A stretch of 14,145 bases of DNA. Origin: DATFKA01 sp042095835. Its GTDB lineage: Bacteria; Bacteroidota; Bacteroidia; Chitinophagales; Saprospiraceae. The stretch spans positions 1-14,145 of the forward strand of contig JBELML010000157.1 in NCBI GenBank assembly GCA_042095835.1, written 5' to 3'. The translations under genes and the position numbers were made by a program. Each line of letters begins with the position of its first letter. Position 1 is the stretch's first letter. This document shows, piece by piece, positions 1-7,227 of the stretch. The notes beneath the pieces were generated by a model, which saw nothing but the letters and a program-made list of their open reading frames with translations, ran no database searches and was not told the origin of the DNA.

Positions 1-14
1 CCTAATTTCTTCAC

Positions 15-39
15 AAGTTGACTATTTTTGTGTCAACTT
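15..39. other. Small hairpin at left edge
   Basis: The arms AAGTTGAC (15-22) and GTCAACTT (32-39) form a perfect 8-bp stem around a 9-base T-rich loop. It may be the end of a transcription unit lying to the left of the window, but no T-tract follows on the + strand, so a terminator role is unproven. Confidence 0.35.
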
Positions 40-51
40 ATTCCAGGAGTA

Positions 52-148
52 GACCCTCCTTCTCAAAGTCTCCCGGTCACTCAGTCTCCTAGTTTTTCCA
101 GTCTCCCAGTCATGATGTCTCAAGGTCCCAAAGTCGCCCAGTCGTGAC
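52..148. repeat. Degenerate octamer tandem array (GTCTCCCA-like)
   Basis: GTC (once GTT) recurs at positions 68, 76, 84, 92, 101, 109, 117, 125, 133 and 141. That is an exact 8-base step with a single one-base slip between 92 and 101. The approximate consensus is GTCTCCCA, and weaker units (GACCCTCC at 52, TTCTCAAA at 60) extend the array to the left. The last six bases of each unit vary strongly while the period is kept. No open frame of note crosses it. It is non-coding, lies about 400 bases upstream of nqrA, and its function is unknown. Confidence 0.7.
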
Positions 149-369
149 TTTTTTCCCTCTGCCTTATGAATTATGTCTTTCCTTCCCAAAGTAGTGGGCT
201 TGGTAGATAGAGCGCATTCGCCTCTTTTTAGACTAGTCCTATAAGGTTGAAATATTCTGTAATCATTGGAATAGCCAATTCTTATATGGTAAATCTATAG
301 TTTGTCAGGTTTTTTCATTTCGGCTCCTCTTTTCTACCACTAAATAGTTGATACTAAAGAAGTTTTAAT
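149..369. other. Non-coding stretch without a recognised gene
   Basis: This AT-rich stretch between the octamer array and the palindrome upstream of nqrA contains no convincing reading frame and no tRNA-like fold that I could see. The only structure noted is a 5-bp inverted repeat ATTGG/CCAAT around 265-279, which is too short to interpret. Confidence 0.5.
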
Positions 370-392
370 TTATTTAGATTTGATCTAAATAA
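370..392. promoter_or_regulatory. Perfect palindrome upstream of nqr operon (possible operator)
   Basis: TTATTTAGAT (370-379) and ATCTAAATAA (383-392) are perfect reverse complements separated by TTG. The sequence TAGATTTG inside it (375-382) fits the Bacteroidota -7 promoter consensus TAnnTTTG, but no matching TTTG box lies at the usual distance upstream. A second TAnnTTTG match, TATATTTG, occurs at 449-456. The palindrome lies about 150 bases before the nqrA start codon. Role as operator, promoter or short AT-rich hairpin is inferred; the inverted symmetry is directly seen. Confidence 0.4.
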
Positions 393-544
393 GCTAAGCC
401 CATCAACTAAATTCTAAATGGATAGGTCTAAAACACAGATAGTCTTCTTATATTTGCTGCGATTTTCGGGAGAAGGCAGCTTTAATAGATGACTCTTTCC
501 AATGAAATCAGCTAAACAATCGAACAAAACTGTAAGTAATTCGA

Positions 545-2179
545 ATGAAAAACAGAATAGCGCTCTCACTTCTAACCATCCTACTAGCCACTAATGGATT
601 AATGGCACAAGGTGGCGGGCAATCCAGCAACTGGTTTATGTATTTGTTGCTAGCAATGGTTGTCTTGTTATTTTTCCTGATCTTCGTCAGGGTATCAGAT
701 AGTATGTTGGCAATTGAGGCCAAGCGCCTTGGTATCGAAGACGGTAGCAAAGATAGTTTCTCTTTGTTTTCCTCTTTTGGAGATTTATTTCCCACCAAAA
801 GACCCGAGCATCTATCTGCCTCGGCTCCTTTCGTCAAATTAACTAAAGGACATGATATCCTTTTAGAAGGTGCTGCTGAAGGTGCCGTTCAGCCAGCTCA
901 GACGGTCACCACCTATGCGGTTTCCGTCCCTGATTTTATCGGTATCTCTCCTATTCCAAAGGTGACTGTAGAAGTCGGTGATAATGTAAAAGCGGGCGAT
1001 GTCCTTTTTTATGATAAAAAGAAACCAGAGATACAATACGTTGCACCAGTAAGTGGTGAGGTGATTGAGATTACACGCGGCGAAAAGCGTTCAATCAAAC
1101 AAATCATTATTCTGGCAGATAAAAAGCAGCAGTTCAAAAGCAATAAAGCTCCGCAACTAAATGATGCCTCTCGAGAGGAGATCGTCAACTACCTTTTAGA
1201 GACAGGTGCTTGGACTTTGCTCAGACAAAGACCTTATAATGTCACTCCTGAGCCAAGTGTAGTACCTCGTGATGTATACATCTCTACCTTTGATACCGCA
1301 CCGCTTGCTCCTAACTCGAACGTAGTTCTCGTAGGCAAGGAAGCTGCTTTTCAAAAGGGATTAGATGTGCTAGCTGCTTTAACTAGCGGTTCGGTCAATC
1401 TTGGTATGAATGCAAAAGATGCAACTATTGCCAAAGCCTATACAGATGCTACCGGAGTCAATAAAATCTACTTCGATGGAAAGCACCCTGCTGGTAATGT
1501 AGGTGTACAGATTCACAACACCAAACCTATTGCTTCTGGAGAAGTGATCTGGACTTTAGGTGTTCAGGAAGTAGCTACTCTAGGAGAGCTTTTCTTATCT
1601 GGAAATTTTGATGCAAGTAGAGTAGTTGCCTTGACGGGCGCTGAATTAAAGGCACCAAAATATGTAAGTACTTATGCGGGAGCACGTTTAGGGGAGCTTC
1701 TAAAAGATAATATGGCCAACGATCATTCTAGAATTATTTCTGGAGATGTATTGTCTGGTAGTCAGCGCGATGCCGACAGTTTCTTAGGTTATTTTGATGA
1801 TCAAGTCACCGTAGTTGAAGAAGGCGATGACTATGAAATGTTCGGATGGTTATTACCATTGAAGCCTAGACCTTCTGTTTCTGGAACTTTCCCGAACAAA
1901 ATCTTCACAGATTTAGTATTCAAAGCGGATACGAATACCCACGGTGAGCAAAGGGCTTTCGTGATGACTGGTTTGTATGAGAAAATGCTACCAATGGATA
2001 TCTATCCTCAGCAATTAATGAAATCGATCATGATTAATGATATGGAAGCAATGGAAGGCCTGGGTATCTTTGAATTGGTAGAGGAAGATGTGGCCTTAGC
2101 AGAATTTGCTTGTGTATCCAAGCAGCCTTTACAGTCTATCTTGAGAGATGGACTAGATAGAATGCGCGAAGAAGGTTAA
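545..2179 (+). CDS. nqrA: Na+-translocating NADH:quinone reductase subunit A with N-terminal membrane-anchor extension
   Basis: This is subunit A of the Na+-NQR complex, a peripheral cytoplasmic subunit implicated in quinone binding. Residues from about 97 (VKLTKGHDI) to 544 match the NqrA core, including the biotinyl/lipoyl-like segment VEVGDNVKAGDVLFYDKKKP followed by APVSGEV and RGEKR. This core is about 448 residues, the normal length for a whole NqrA. Ahead of it lie about 96 extra residues. Residues 1-22 look like a signal peptide ending ATNGLMAQ, and residues 30-50 form a hydrophobic helix followed by basic residues and a linker. No ATG lies near the usual core start (the last Met before it is residue 54), so the extension must be translated. 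If the signal peptide is cleaved, the single helix would leave the core in the cytoplasm. It is first in the nqrABCDEF operon, 42 bases before nqrB. Confidence 0.95.
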   Translation: MKNRIALSLLTILLATNGLMAQGGGQSSNWFMYLLLAMVVLLFFLIFVRVSDSMLAIEAKRLGIEDGSKDSFSLFSSFGDLFPTKRPEHLSASAPFVKLTKGHDILLEGAAEGAVQPAQTVTTYAVSVPDFIGISPIPKVTVEVGDNVKAGDVLFYDKKKPEIQYVAPVSGEVIEITRGEKRSIKQIIILADKKQQFKSNKAPQLNDASREEIVNYLLETGAWTLLRQRPYNVTPEPSVVPRDVYISTFDTAPLAPNSNVVLVGKEAAFQKGLDVLAALTSGSVNLGMNAKDATIAKAYTDATGVNKIYFDGKHPAGNVGVQIHNTKPIASGEVIWTLGVQEVATLGELFLSGNFDASRVVALTGAELKAPKYVSTYAGARLGELLKDNMANDHSRIISGDVLSGSQRDADSFLGYFDDQVTVVEEGDDYEMFGWLLPLKPRPSVSGTFPNKIFTDLVFKADTNTHGEQRAFVMTGLYEKMLPMDIYPQQLMKSIMINDMEAMEGLGIFELVEEDVALAEFACVSKQPLQSILRDGLDRMREEG

Positions 2180-2221
2180 GGAAAAAATTAGAAAACAAAG
2201 AAATCGACATAAGCGAAAACG

Positions 2222-3493
2222 ATGAAAGAGAATTTGCTCAAGTTTATTCAAGGTTTAGAACCAGACAAGAAAAGTAAGCCATTTCTGCATACACTCTACG
2301 ATGGATTCTTCACCTTTGCTTTTGCCCCTAATACCGTTACCAAAGGTGGCGTTCACCTAAGAGATGGTATGGATCTCAAGCGCTTGATGGTGCATGTAGT
2401 ACTAGCTATGCAGCTATGTTACCTATTTGGTACCTATAATATTGGTCACCAGCACTTTGTAGCTTTAGGAGAATATACTTCTTTCTTCCAAGGGTTTCAT
2501 TTGAAACTTGCACATGGGCTGATCAAATTACTCCCTATTTTTATTTGGGCTCACGTAGTAGGACTCGGTATTGAGTTTTATTATGCGGCTAAAAAAGGAC
2601 ATCCTATCGAGGAAGGTTTCTTGGTATCGGGAGCTTTAATTCCTTTGATTATGCCTCCTGATCTTCCAATTTGGATTTTAATCATTGCAGTAGCCTTTGC
2701 TGTAATCATTGGAAAGGAAGCGTTCGGTGGAACAGGCATGAACGTATTTAATATTGCACTATTAGCTCGTGTATTCGTGTTTTTTGCTTATCCGACCACG
2801 ATCTCAGGTGATGAGGTTTGGGTTTCTGGATTGAGTGAAGTAGCAGCTGGGGCCGCGGCCGATTACAGCTGGTGGCATACGGGGCTATTCAATAGTATAT
2901 TTGGTGCCTTTGGCTGGGCCCAGTTCGATCCGGCCATGACCGTCGTCGACGGTTACACAGGTGCTACACCTTTAGGCTTAGCAGCTAAAGGAGGTTGGGA
3001 TGCCGTTACTGCGGAGTACTCTACTACTCAAATGCTGTGGGGTACTATTCCAGGATCGATTGGAGAGACTTCCAAGCCATTCATTATTGCTGGTGCCTTG
3101 TTCTTGATTGCTACAGGAGTAGCTAGTTGGAGAATTATGGTCGGTATGCTATTTGGTGGCATTGTGATGGGCTTGCTATTAAATGCTTGGGGCGCTACTG
3201 GATTTATGGAAGTGCCTTGGTATTACCAATTATACATGGGTAGCTTCTTCTTTGCAATGGCATTTATGGCTACTGATCCCGTTACGGCTTCTCAGACCAA
3301 TAAAGGGAAATGGATTTATGGTTTCTTGATTGGTTTCGTAGGGATGATCGTGCGGGTATTGAACCCAGCCTATCCTGAAGGATGGATGTTGGCGATTCTA
3401 TTCATGAATGTATTTGCGCCACTAATCGACCACTACGTATTAGAAGCCAATATGAAGCGCCGTATGGCGAGAGTAGCTCCTGCGGAGGCTTAA
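2222..3493 (+). CDS. nqrB: Na+-translocating NADH:quinone reductase subunit B
   Basis: This integral membrane subunit carries covalently bound FMN (and riboflavin in characterised complexes) and belongs to the NqrB/RnfD family. At 423 residues it has the usual length and many hydrophobic segments. The flavin attachment motif is visible as DGYTGAT (243-249); by family knowledge the last Thr, T249, receives FMN through a phosphoester bond. Other family signatures are GKEAFGGTGMNVFNIALLAR (164-183) and ATDPVTAS (350-357). The stop codon is followed in frame by another TAA-rich stretch and a weak 5-bp hairpin (3513-3527) in the 55-base gap before nqrC. The ApbE flavin transferase needed for maturation is not in this window. 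Confidence 0.97.
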   Translation: MKENLLKFIQGLEPDKKSKPFLHTLYDGFFTFAFAPNTVTKGGVHLRDGMDLKRLMVHVVLAMQLCYLFGTYNIGHQHFVALGEYTSFFQGFHLKLAHGLIKLLPIFIWAHVVGLGIEFYYAAKKGHPIEEGFLVSGALIPLIMPPDLPIWILIIAVAFAVIIGKEAFGGTGMNVFNIALLARVFVFFAYPTTISGDEVWVSGLSEVAAGAAADYSWWHTGLFNSIFGAFGWAQFDPAMTVVDGYTGATPLGLAAKGGWDAVTAEYSTTQMLWGTIPGSIGETSKPFIIAGALFLIATGVASWRIMVGMLFGGIVMGLLLNAWGATGFMEVPWYYQLYMGSFFFAMAFMATDPVTASQTNKGKWIYGFLIGFVGMIVRVLNPAYPEGWMLAILFMNVFAPLIDHYVLEANMKRRMARVAPAEA

Positions 3494-3548
3494 TTAAATT
3501 TTGAACTTAATTAGCAGCTTGTCTGCTGTTATCATAAACTAAACAATA

Positions 3549-4298
3549 ATGAATCCTAATAGCAACGCTTACATTCTCTTCTTTGTATTCTTACTGACGC
3601 TAGTCGTAGCTGTCGTACTAGGATCATTAACAGAAGTGACCAAAGATAAGGCTGCTCAAAATGAGGATATCTTTAATAAAAGGGCCATTCTTTCTTCTAT
3701 TGAAGATAAATTGGGAGAAGGTATTGAGGTGAAGAAATTGAGCGACGAAGATGTGCTAGATTTATTTAGCCCAGCCAATATGGACCAATTTGTGCTGAAT
3801 ATGAGTGGAGAGGTTGTTCCTGATATAAAAGCAGAGCAAATTAAAATTAGAGACGAAAAGAAAAAGCCAGAAGCAGAGCGTCTCTTGCCTTTATACGTGT
3901 ACAAAGGTGGTGCTGAACCATTGTATATCCTTTCTGTAGTAGGAAATGGACTTTGGGATGAAATTTGGGGCAACATTGCACTAGAAGCGGATGTGAACAC
4001 CGTAGCTGGAGCTGCATTCGATCACCAGGGAGAGACACCAGGTCTAGGCGCAGAGATCAAAGACAACCCTAAGTTCAGTGCCAATTTCAAGGGCAAGCAA
4101 ATTTATAGAGATAGTGACCTAGTCAGTATCACCGTTAGAAAAGGTGGTGCCAAAGATCCTATCTATGAGGTAGATGGTATTTCTGGTGCTACAGTAACCG
4201 CTGACGGTGTTTCTGAAATGCTAGAAAGAGGGATCAAATATTATGAGCCTTATCTAGCGCAGATTCGCCAGGGGAAAACCTCTATGCTACTTAAATAA
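3549..4298 (+). CDS. nqrC: Na+-translocating NADH:quinone reductase subunit C
   Basis: This is the second covalent-FMN subunit of Na+-NQR. It has one N-terminal membrane helix (about 7-26) and an FMN-binding domain that is periplasmic in characterised complexes. The FMN_bind signature is seen as GETPGLGAE (161-169), and the attachment motif as DGISGAT (209-215), with T215 the expected FMN-bearing residue. Length, 249 residues, is close to the usual 255-260. The start MNPNSNAYIL is favoured because the membrane helix follows directly. It lies 55 bases after nqrB and 62 before nqrD. A lysine/glutamate-rich segment around 100-111 probably forms a surface loop or helix. Confidence 0.97.
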   Translation: MNPNSNAYILFFVFLLTLVVAVVLGSLTEVTKDKAAQNEDIFNKRAILSSIEDKLGEGIEVKKLSDEDVLDLFSPANMDQFVLNMSGEVVPDIKAEQIKIRDEKKKPEAERLLPLYVYKGGAEPLYILSVVGNGLWDEIWGNIALEADVNTVAGAAFDHQGETPGLGAEIKDNPKFSANFKGKQIYRDSDLVSITVRKGGAKDPIYEVDGISGATVTADGVSEMLERGIKYYEPYLAQIRQGKTSMLLK

Positions 4299-4360
4299 TT
4301 TAAAGAGTATTAACGCGGATTTAAAACAAGATCAACTAATCATTTTATTCAAATAGAACC

Positions 4361-5068
4361 ATGGCTGAGACAGCAACTAAAGTTCAAGAAAAAGCGCCGA
4401 TTTTCGGCAAAAAAGAACGCATCTTAATCTCTGACCCACTTTTGGATAACAACCCAATTACCGTACAGGTATTAGGGGTATGTTCAGCACTAGCCGTTAC
4501 TTCATTGGTCGTACCTTCATTGGTTATGTCTGTTGCAGTAGTGTTTGTATGTGCTTTCTCAAGTTTATTTACCTCTCTATTAAGAAACTATATTCCGAAG
4601 TCTGTTCGTATGATCGTACAGTTGGTGATCATCGCTACTTTGGTAACTATCGTAGAGATTTCATTGAAATATTTCAACTTCCCGATCTATAAGAACTTAT
4701 CAGTATACATTGGTTTGATCATTACCAACTGTATTGTGATGGGACGTTTGGAGGCCTTCGCGATGGCTAATAAACCTTGGAGATCCTTTTTGGATGGCTT
4801 GGGTAATGGAATTGGCTACGGTTTCATTTTAGTAGCAGTAGCTTTCTTCAGAGAGTTGTTTGGAAAAGGAAGTCTTTTTGCGGGTAGCCCAATGGAATTG
4901 ATGATCATTGGTCCATCAGCAGATTATTTCTTAAATACTTCTAGCGGATGGTTGAGTGGTTATTATAATAATAACTTGATGGTATTACCAGCAGCGGCTA
5001 TGTTCCTGATTGGTATTTTCATCTGGATTCAACGCGCACGTAATCCTAAACTAGTAGACATCAGCTAA
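4361..5068 (+). CDS. nqrD: Na+-translocating NADH:quinone reductase subunit D
   Basis: This integral membrane subunit belongs to the NqrD/RnfE family, about six membrane helices, and is paired with NqrE. The core starts at LLDNNPITVQVLGVCSALAV and contains LIITNCIVMGRLEAFA. The two cysteines that bind the intramembrane iron or [2Fe-2S] centre with NqrE in characterised complexes are present, C41 and C124. At 235 residues it is about 25 longer than the Vibrio protein. The extra length is a polar N-terminal tail (1-22) plus a longer loop near 175-205. The tail has no signal features and the ATG is the only plausible start. It is fourth in the operon. Confidence 0.97.
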   Translation: MAETATKVQEKAPIFGKKERILISDPLLDNNPITVQVLGVCSALAVTSLVVPSLVMSVAVVFVCAFSSLFTSLLRNYIPKSVRMIVQLVIIATLVTIVEISLKYFNFPIYKNLSVYIGLIITNCIVMGRLEAFAMANKPWRSFLDGLGNGIGYGFILVAVAFFRELFGKGSLFAGSPMELMIIGPSADYFLNTSSGWLSGYYNNNLMVLPAAAMFLIGIFIWIQRARNPKLVDIS

Positions 5069-5113
5069 ACCAATTTCTTAAGCCAATTTTGAAATTGACA
5101 AACAATAAACAAA

Positions 5114-5722
5114 ATGGGAGAATTTTTTAATGTATTTATAAAAGCAGCTTTCGTTGAGAACTTGGTTCTAGCCTATTTCCTAGGCATGTGTTCTTACCTA
5201 GCTGTATCTAAGACAGTAAAAACCGCCTTCGGTCTTGGTTTGGCTGTAATCTTTGTATTGGGTATCACTATGCCAATCAACTGGTTGATCAATACTTATT
5301 TGTTGAAACCAACTGGTTTTCTTGGACAAGATTTGACCTTCTTGCGTTTGATCTTATTCATTGCTGTGATTGCCTCTATGGTTCAATTAGTAGAAATGGT
5401 AGTGGAGAAGTTCTCTCCCTCTTTATATAATGCGCTGGGTATCTTTTTACCCTTGATCACTGTGAACTGTGCCATCTTAGGTGGTTCTTTATTTATGGTA
5501 GCGCGGGAGTACGATTTTTCAAGTTCTGTGGCCTTTGGTCTCGGTGGTGGCTTCGGTTGGTTCCTAGCCATTATTGCGATTGCCGCTATTCGTGAAAAAA
5601 TCCGCTACTCAAATGTACCACCAGCTTTGCGAGGATTGGGAATGGCCTTTATCCTTACTGGCTTGATGGGTATTGCCTTTATGAGTTTAATGGGTATCGA
5701 CCCAGCTGCTTTTGGCAACTAA
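5114..5722 (+). CDS. nqrE: Na+-translocating NADH:quinone reductase subunit E
   Basis: This integral membrane subunit is homologous to NqrD and RnfA, and its inverted topology relative to NqrD builds the central Na+/electron path. At 202 residues it has the family length. Family signatures are FVENLVLAYFLGMCSYLAVS (13-32) and LPLITVNCAILGGSLF (112-127). C26 and C119 are the expected ligands of the shared iron centre with NqrD C41 and C124, so all four ligands are present. It lies 45 bases after nqrD and 38 before nqrF. Confidence 0.97.
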   Translation: MGEFFNVFIKAAFVENLVLAYFLGMCSYLAVSKTVKTAFGLGLAVIFVLGITMPINWLINTYLLKPTGFLGQDLTFLRLILFIAVIASMVQLVEMVVEKFSPSLYNALGIFLPLITVNCAILGGSLFMVAREYDFSSSVAFGLGGGFGWFLAIIAIAAIREKIRYSNVPPALRGLGMAFILTGLMGIAFMSLMGIDPAAFGN

Positions 5723-5760
5723 AATTGACTTTAGTAAACTGTTATAACCCGCAATAAGAA

Positions 5761-7056
5761 ATGATGAGTATATTCTTAGCTTTTAACTTTTTAACCGTTG
5801 GTGCTGGGTTCATCGTATTTACCTTGGTGATCGTGGCATTATCTTTTATGTTGATTGCTGCGCGTAGACAACTTGTACCACAAGGGGACGTAAAAATCGT
5901 AGTAAACGGTGATGCAGAAAACCCGATTTTGGTTCAACCTGGATCTTCCTTGCTTTCTGCACTTTCTGATAAATCTATTTTTCTACCTTCTGCTTGTGGT
6001 GGTGGTGGTACTTGTGCGATGTGCGAATGCCATATCGATGCGGGCGGCGGCGATGTCTTGCCTACCGAAATGAATCACTTGACACGTAGAGAAGTAGCGG
6101 AGAAGAAACGCTTGGCTTGTCAGGTGAAAGTACGCCAAGACATGGAAATCCGGGTACCTGAAGAAATCTTTGGTATCAAAAAATGGGAGTGCGAGGTGGT
6201 GTCCAACTACAACGTAGCTACCTTTATCAAAGAATTTGTGGTCCGTCTTCCAGAAGGCGAAACCCTTGACTTCGAATCTGGTGGTTATATCCAGATCGAT
6301 GTACCTAAGGTAGAAGTAGACTTCAAAAACTTCGAGATCACCGCTCACCCTAAAATGGGACAAAAACCAGATGCCTTCCAAAAGGATTGGGATAAGTTCA
6401 ATATGTGGGAGCTGAAAATGAAGAACGACGAGGAGCAGTTCCGTGCATACTCTATGGCCAACCACCCTGCCGAAGGGAATATCGTGATGTTGAATATCCG
6501 AATTGCTACACCTCCATTTGATCGCAAAGCGGGTGGATGGATGAGTGTCAATCCAGGGGTGTGTTCTTCTTATGTGTTTGACCAGACTCCAGGTGATAAA
6601 GTGACCATATCTGGTCCTTATGGGGAGTTCTTCATCAAGCCTACTGATAAAGAGATGATCTACATCGGTGGTGGTGCAGGTATGGCGCCTTTGCGCTCGC
6701 ATATTTTCCACCTATTCCATACCATGAAGACCGACCGTAAAGTATCTTATTGGTACGGTGGTCGCTCATTGAAGGAGTTGTTCTACATCGATGATTTCAG
6801 AGATATTGAGAAAGATTTTCCTAACTTCTCTTTCCATATTGGTTTGTCTGATGCTTTGCCTGAAGATAACTGGGAAGGACCTAAAGGTTTTATTCACCAG
6901 GTTGTTTTTGATCACTACTTGAAGGATCATCCAGAGCCAGAAGAATGTGAGTACTACCTATGTGGACCACCATTGATGTTGGCTGCCGTTCAGAAAATGT
7001 TGGACGAACTAGGTGTGCCAGAAGAAAATATTGCATTTGACGACTTCGGTTCCTAA
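5761..7056 (+). CDS. nqrF: Na+-translocating NADH:quinone reductase subunit F (NADH-oxidising)
   Basis: This is the electron-input subunit, which oxidises NADH through FAD and a [2Fe-2S] cluster. An N-terminal membrane helix (about 8-33) is followed by a plant-type ferredoxin domain with cluster cysteines C79, C85, C88 and C120. An extra C90 sits beside the third. The FAD domain carries RAYSMAN (228-234), and the NAD domain carries GGGAGMAPLRS (303-313), CGPP (401-404) and the C-terminal DDFGS. At 431 residues it is slightly longer than the Vibrio enzyme. Two adjacent ATGs (5761, 5764) could both start translation. It is the last gene of the operon; a strong terminator begins 25 bases after its stop codon. 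Confidence 0.97.
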   Translation: MMSIFLAFNFLTVGAGFIVFTLVIVALSFMLIAARRQLVPQGDVKIVVNGDAENPILVQPGSSLLSALSDKSIFLPSACGGGGTCAMCECHIDAGGGDVLPTEMNHLTRREVAEKKRLACQVKVRQDMEIRVPEEIFGIKKWECEVVSNYNVATFIKEFVVRLPEGETLDFESGGYIQIDVPKVEVDFKNFEITAHPKMGQKPDAFQKDWDKFNMWELKMKNDEEQFRAYSMANHPAEGNIVMLNIRIATPPFDRKAGGWMSVNPGVCSSYVFDQTPGDKVTISGPYGEFFIKPTDKEMIYIGGGAGMAPLRSHIFHLFHTMKTDRKVSYWYGGRSLKELFYIDDFRDIEKDFPNFSFHIGLSDALPEDNWEGPKGFIHQVVFDHYLKDHPEPEECEYYLCGPPLMLAAVQKMLDELGVPEENIAFDDFGS

Positions 7057-7080
7057 AATAATCGAATTTCAGATACACTT

Positions 7081-7123
7081 GAATGGGCAAAGTAATAATG
7101 TTAACTTTGCCCATTCTTTTTTT
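7081..7123 (+). terminator. Intrinsic terminator of nqr operon
   Basis: A perfect 13-bp stem, GAATGGGCAAAGT (7081-7093) pairing with ACTTTGCCCATTC (7104-7116), closes a 10-base loop and is followed directly by seven Ts (7117-7123). This is a textbook Rho-independent terminator, 25 bases after the nqrF stop codon. Confidence 0.93.
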
Positions 7124-7128
7124 GGACT

Positions 7129-7211
7129 TTTGTTGTTGTACAGGGTTCAAAATATCATTTCTAAAAAATGCCAGGGCGTCCTGGTGGTCGAGATTACAAA
7201 AGTGTAGTCTC
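7129..7211 (+). promoter_or_regulatory. Putative promoter and structured leader of the helicase gene
   Basis: TTTG (7129-7132) and TATCATTT (7153-7160) are 20 bases apart and loosely resemble Bacteroidota -33 and -7 boxes (the second is imperfect). Downstream, two hairpins lie in what would be the leader. CCAGG/CCTGG (7171-7184) has a 4-base loop. GAGATTAC/GTAGTCTC (7190-7211) has an 8-bp stem with one G-U pair and a 6-base loop. The second ends 16 bases before the start codon. The hairpins are seen; promoter assignment and regulation are inferred. Confidence 0.35.
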
Positions 7212-7227
7212 ATTCTAAAAATAAAAT

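Noticed and set aside
52..148. Octamer array as a CRISPR array
   Set aside because: The repeat unit is 8 bases with no spacers of 25-40 bases and no cas genes nearby.
265..279. ATTGG/CCAAT inverted repeat upstream of nqrA
   Set aside because: Five-bp arms with a five-base gap are expected by chance in AT-rich non-coding DNA, and no context supports a function.
508..837. Minus-strand frame opposite the nqrA N-terminal extension
   Set aside because: I considered whether this frame, rather than the extension, is the real gene. The + strand frame has a coherent signal peptide, helix and linker continuous with NqrA, while the minus frame shows no family features.
5084..5097. CAATTT/AAATTG symmetry between nqrD and nqrE as a terminator or processing site
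   Set aside because: The stem is short and AT-only at most positions, with no T-tract, and the genes on both sides belong to one complex that must be co-expressed.
5983..6711. Long minus-strand open frame antisense to nqrF (242 codons)
   Set aside because: It lies wholly within the well-supported nqrF gene. Its translation is rich in His, Arg and Phe without any recognisable motif, as expected from the complement of a strongly coding frame.
7013..7207. Short + strand open frame spanning the nqrF end and the terminator
   Set aside because: It overlaps nqrF coding sequence in another frame and runs through the terminator hairpin, and its product shows no recognisable features.
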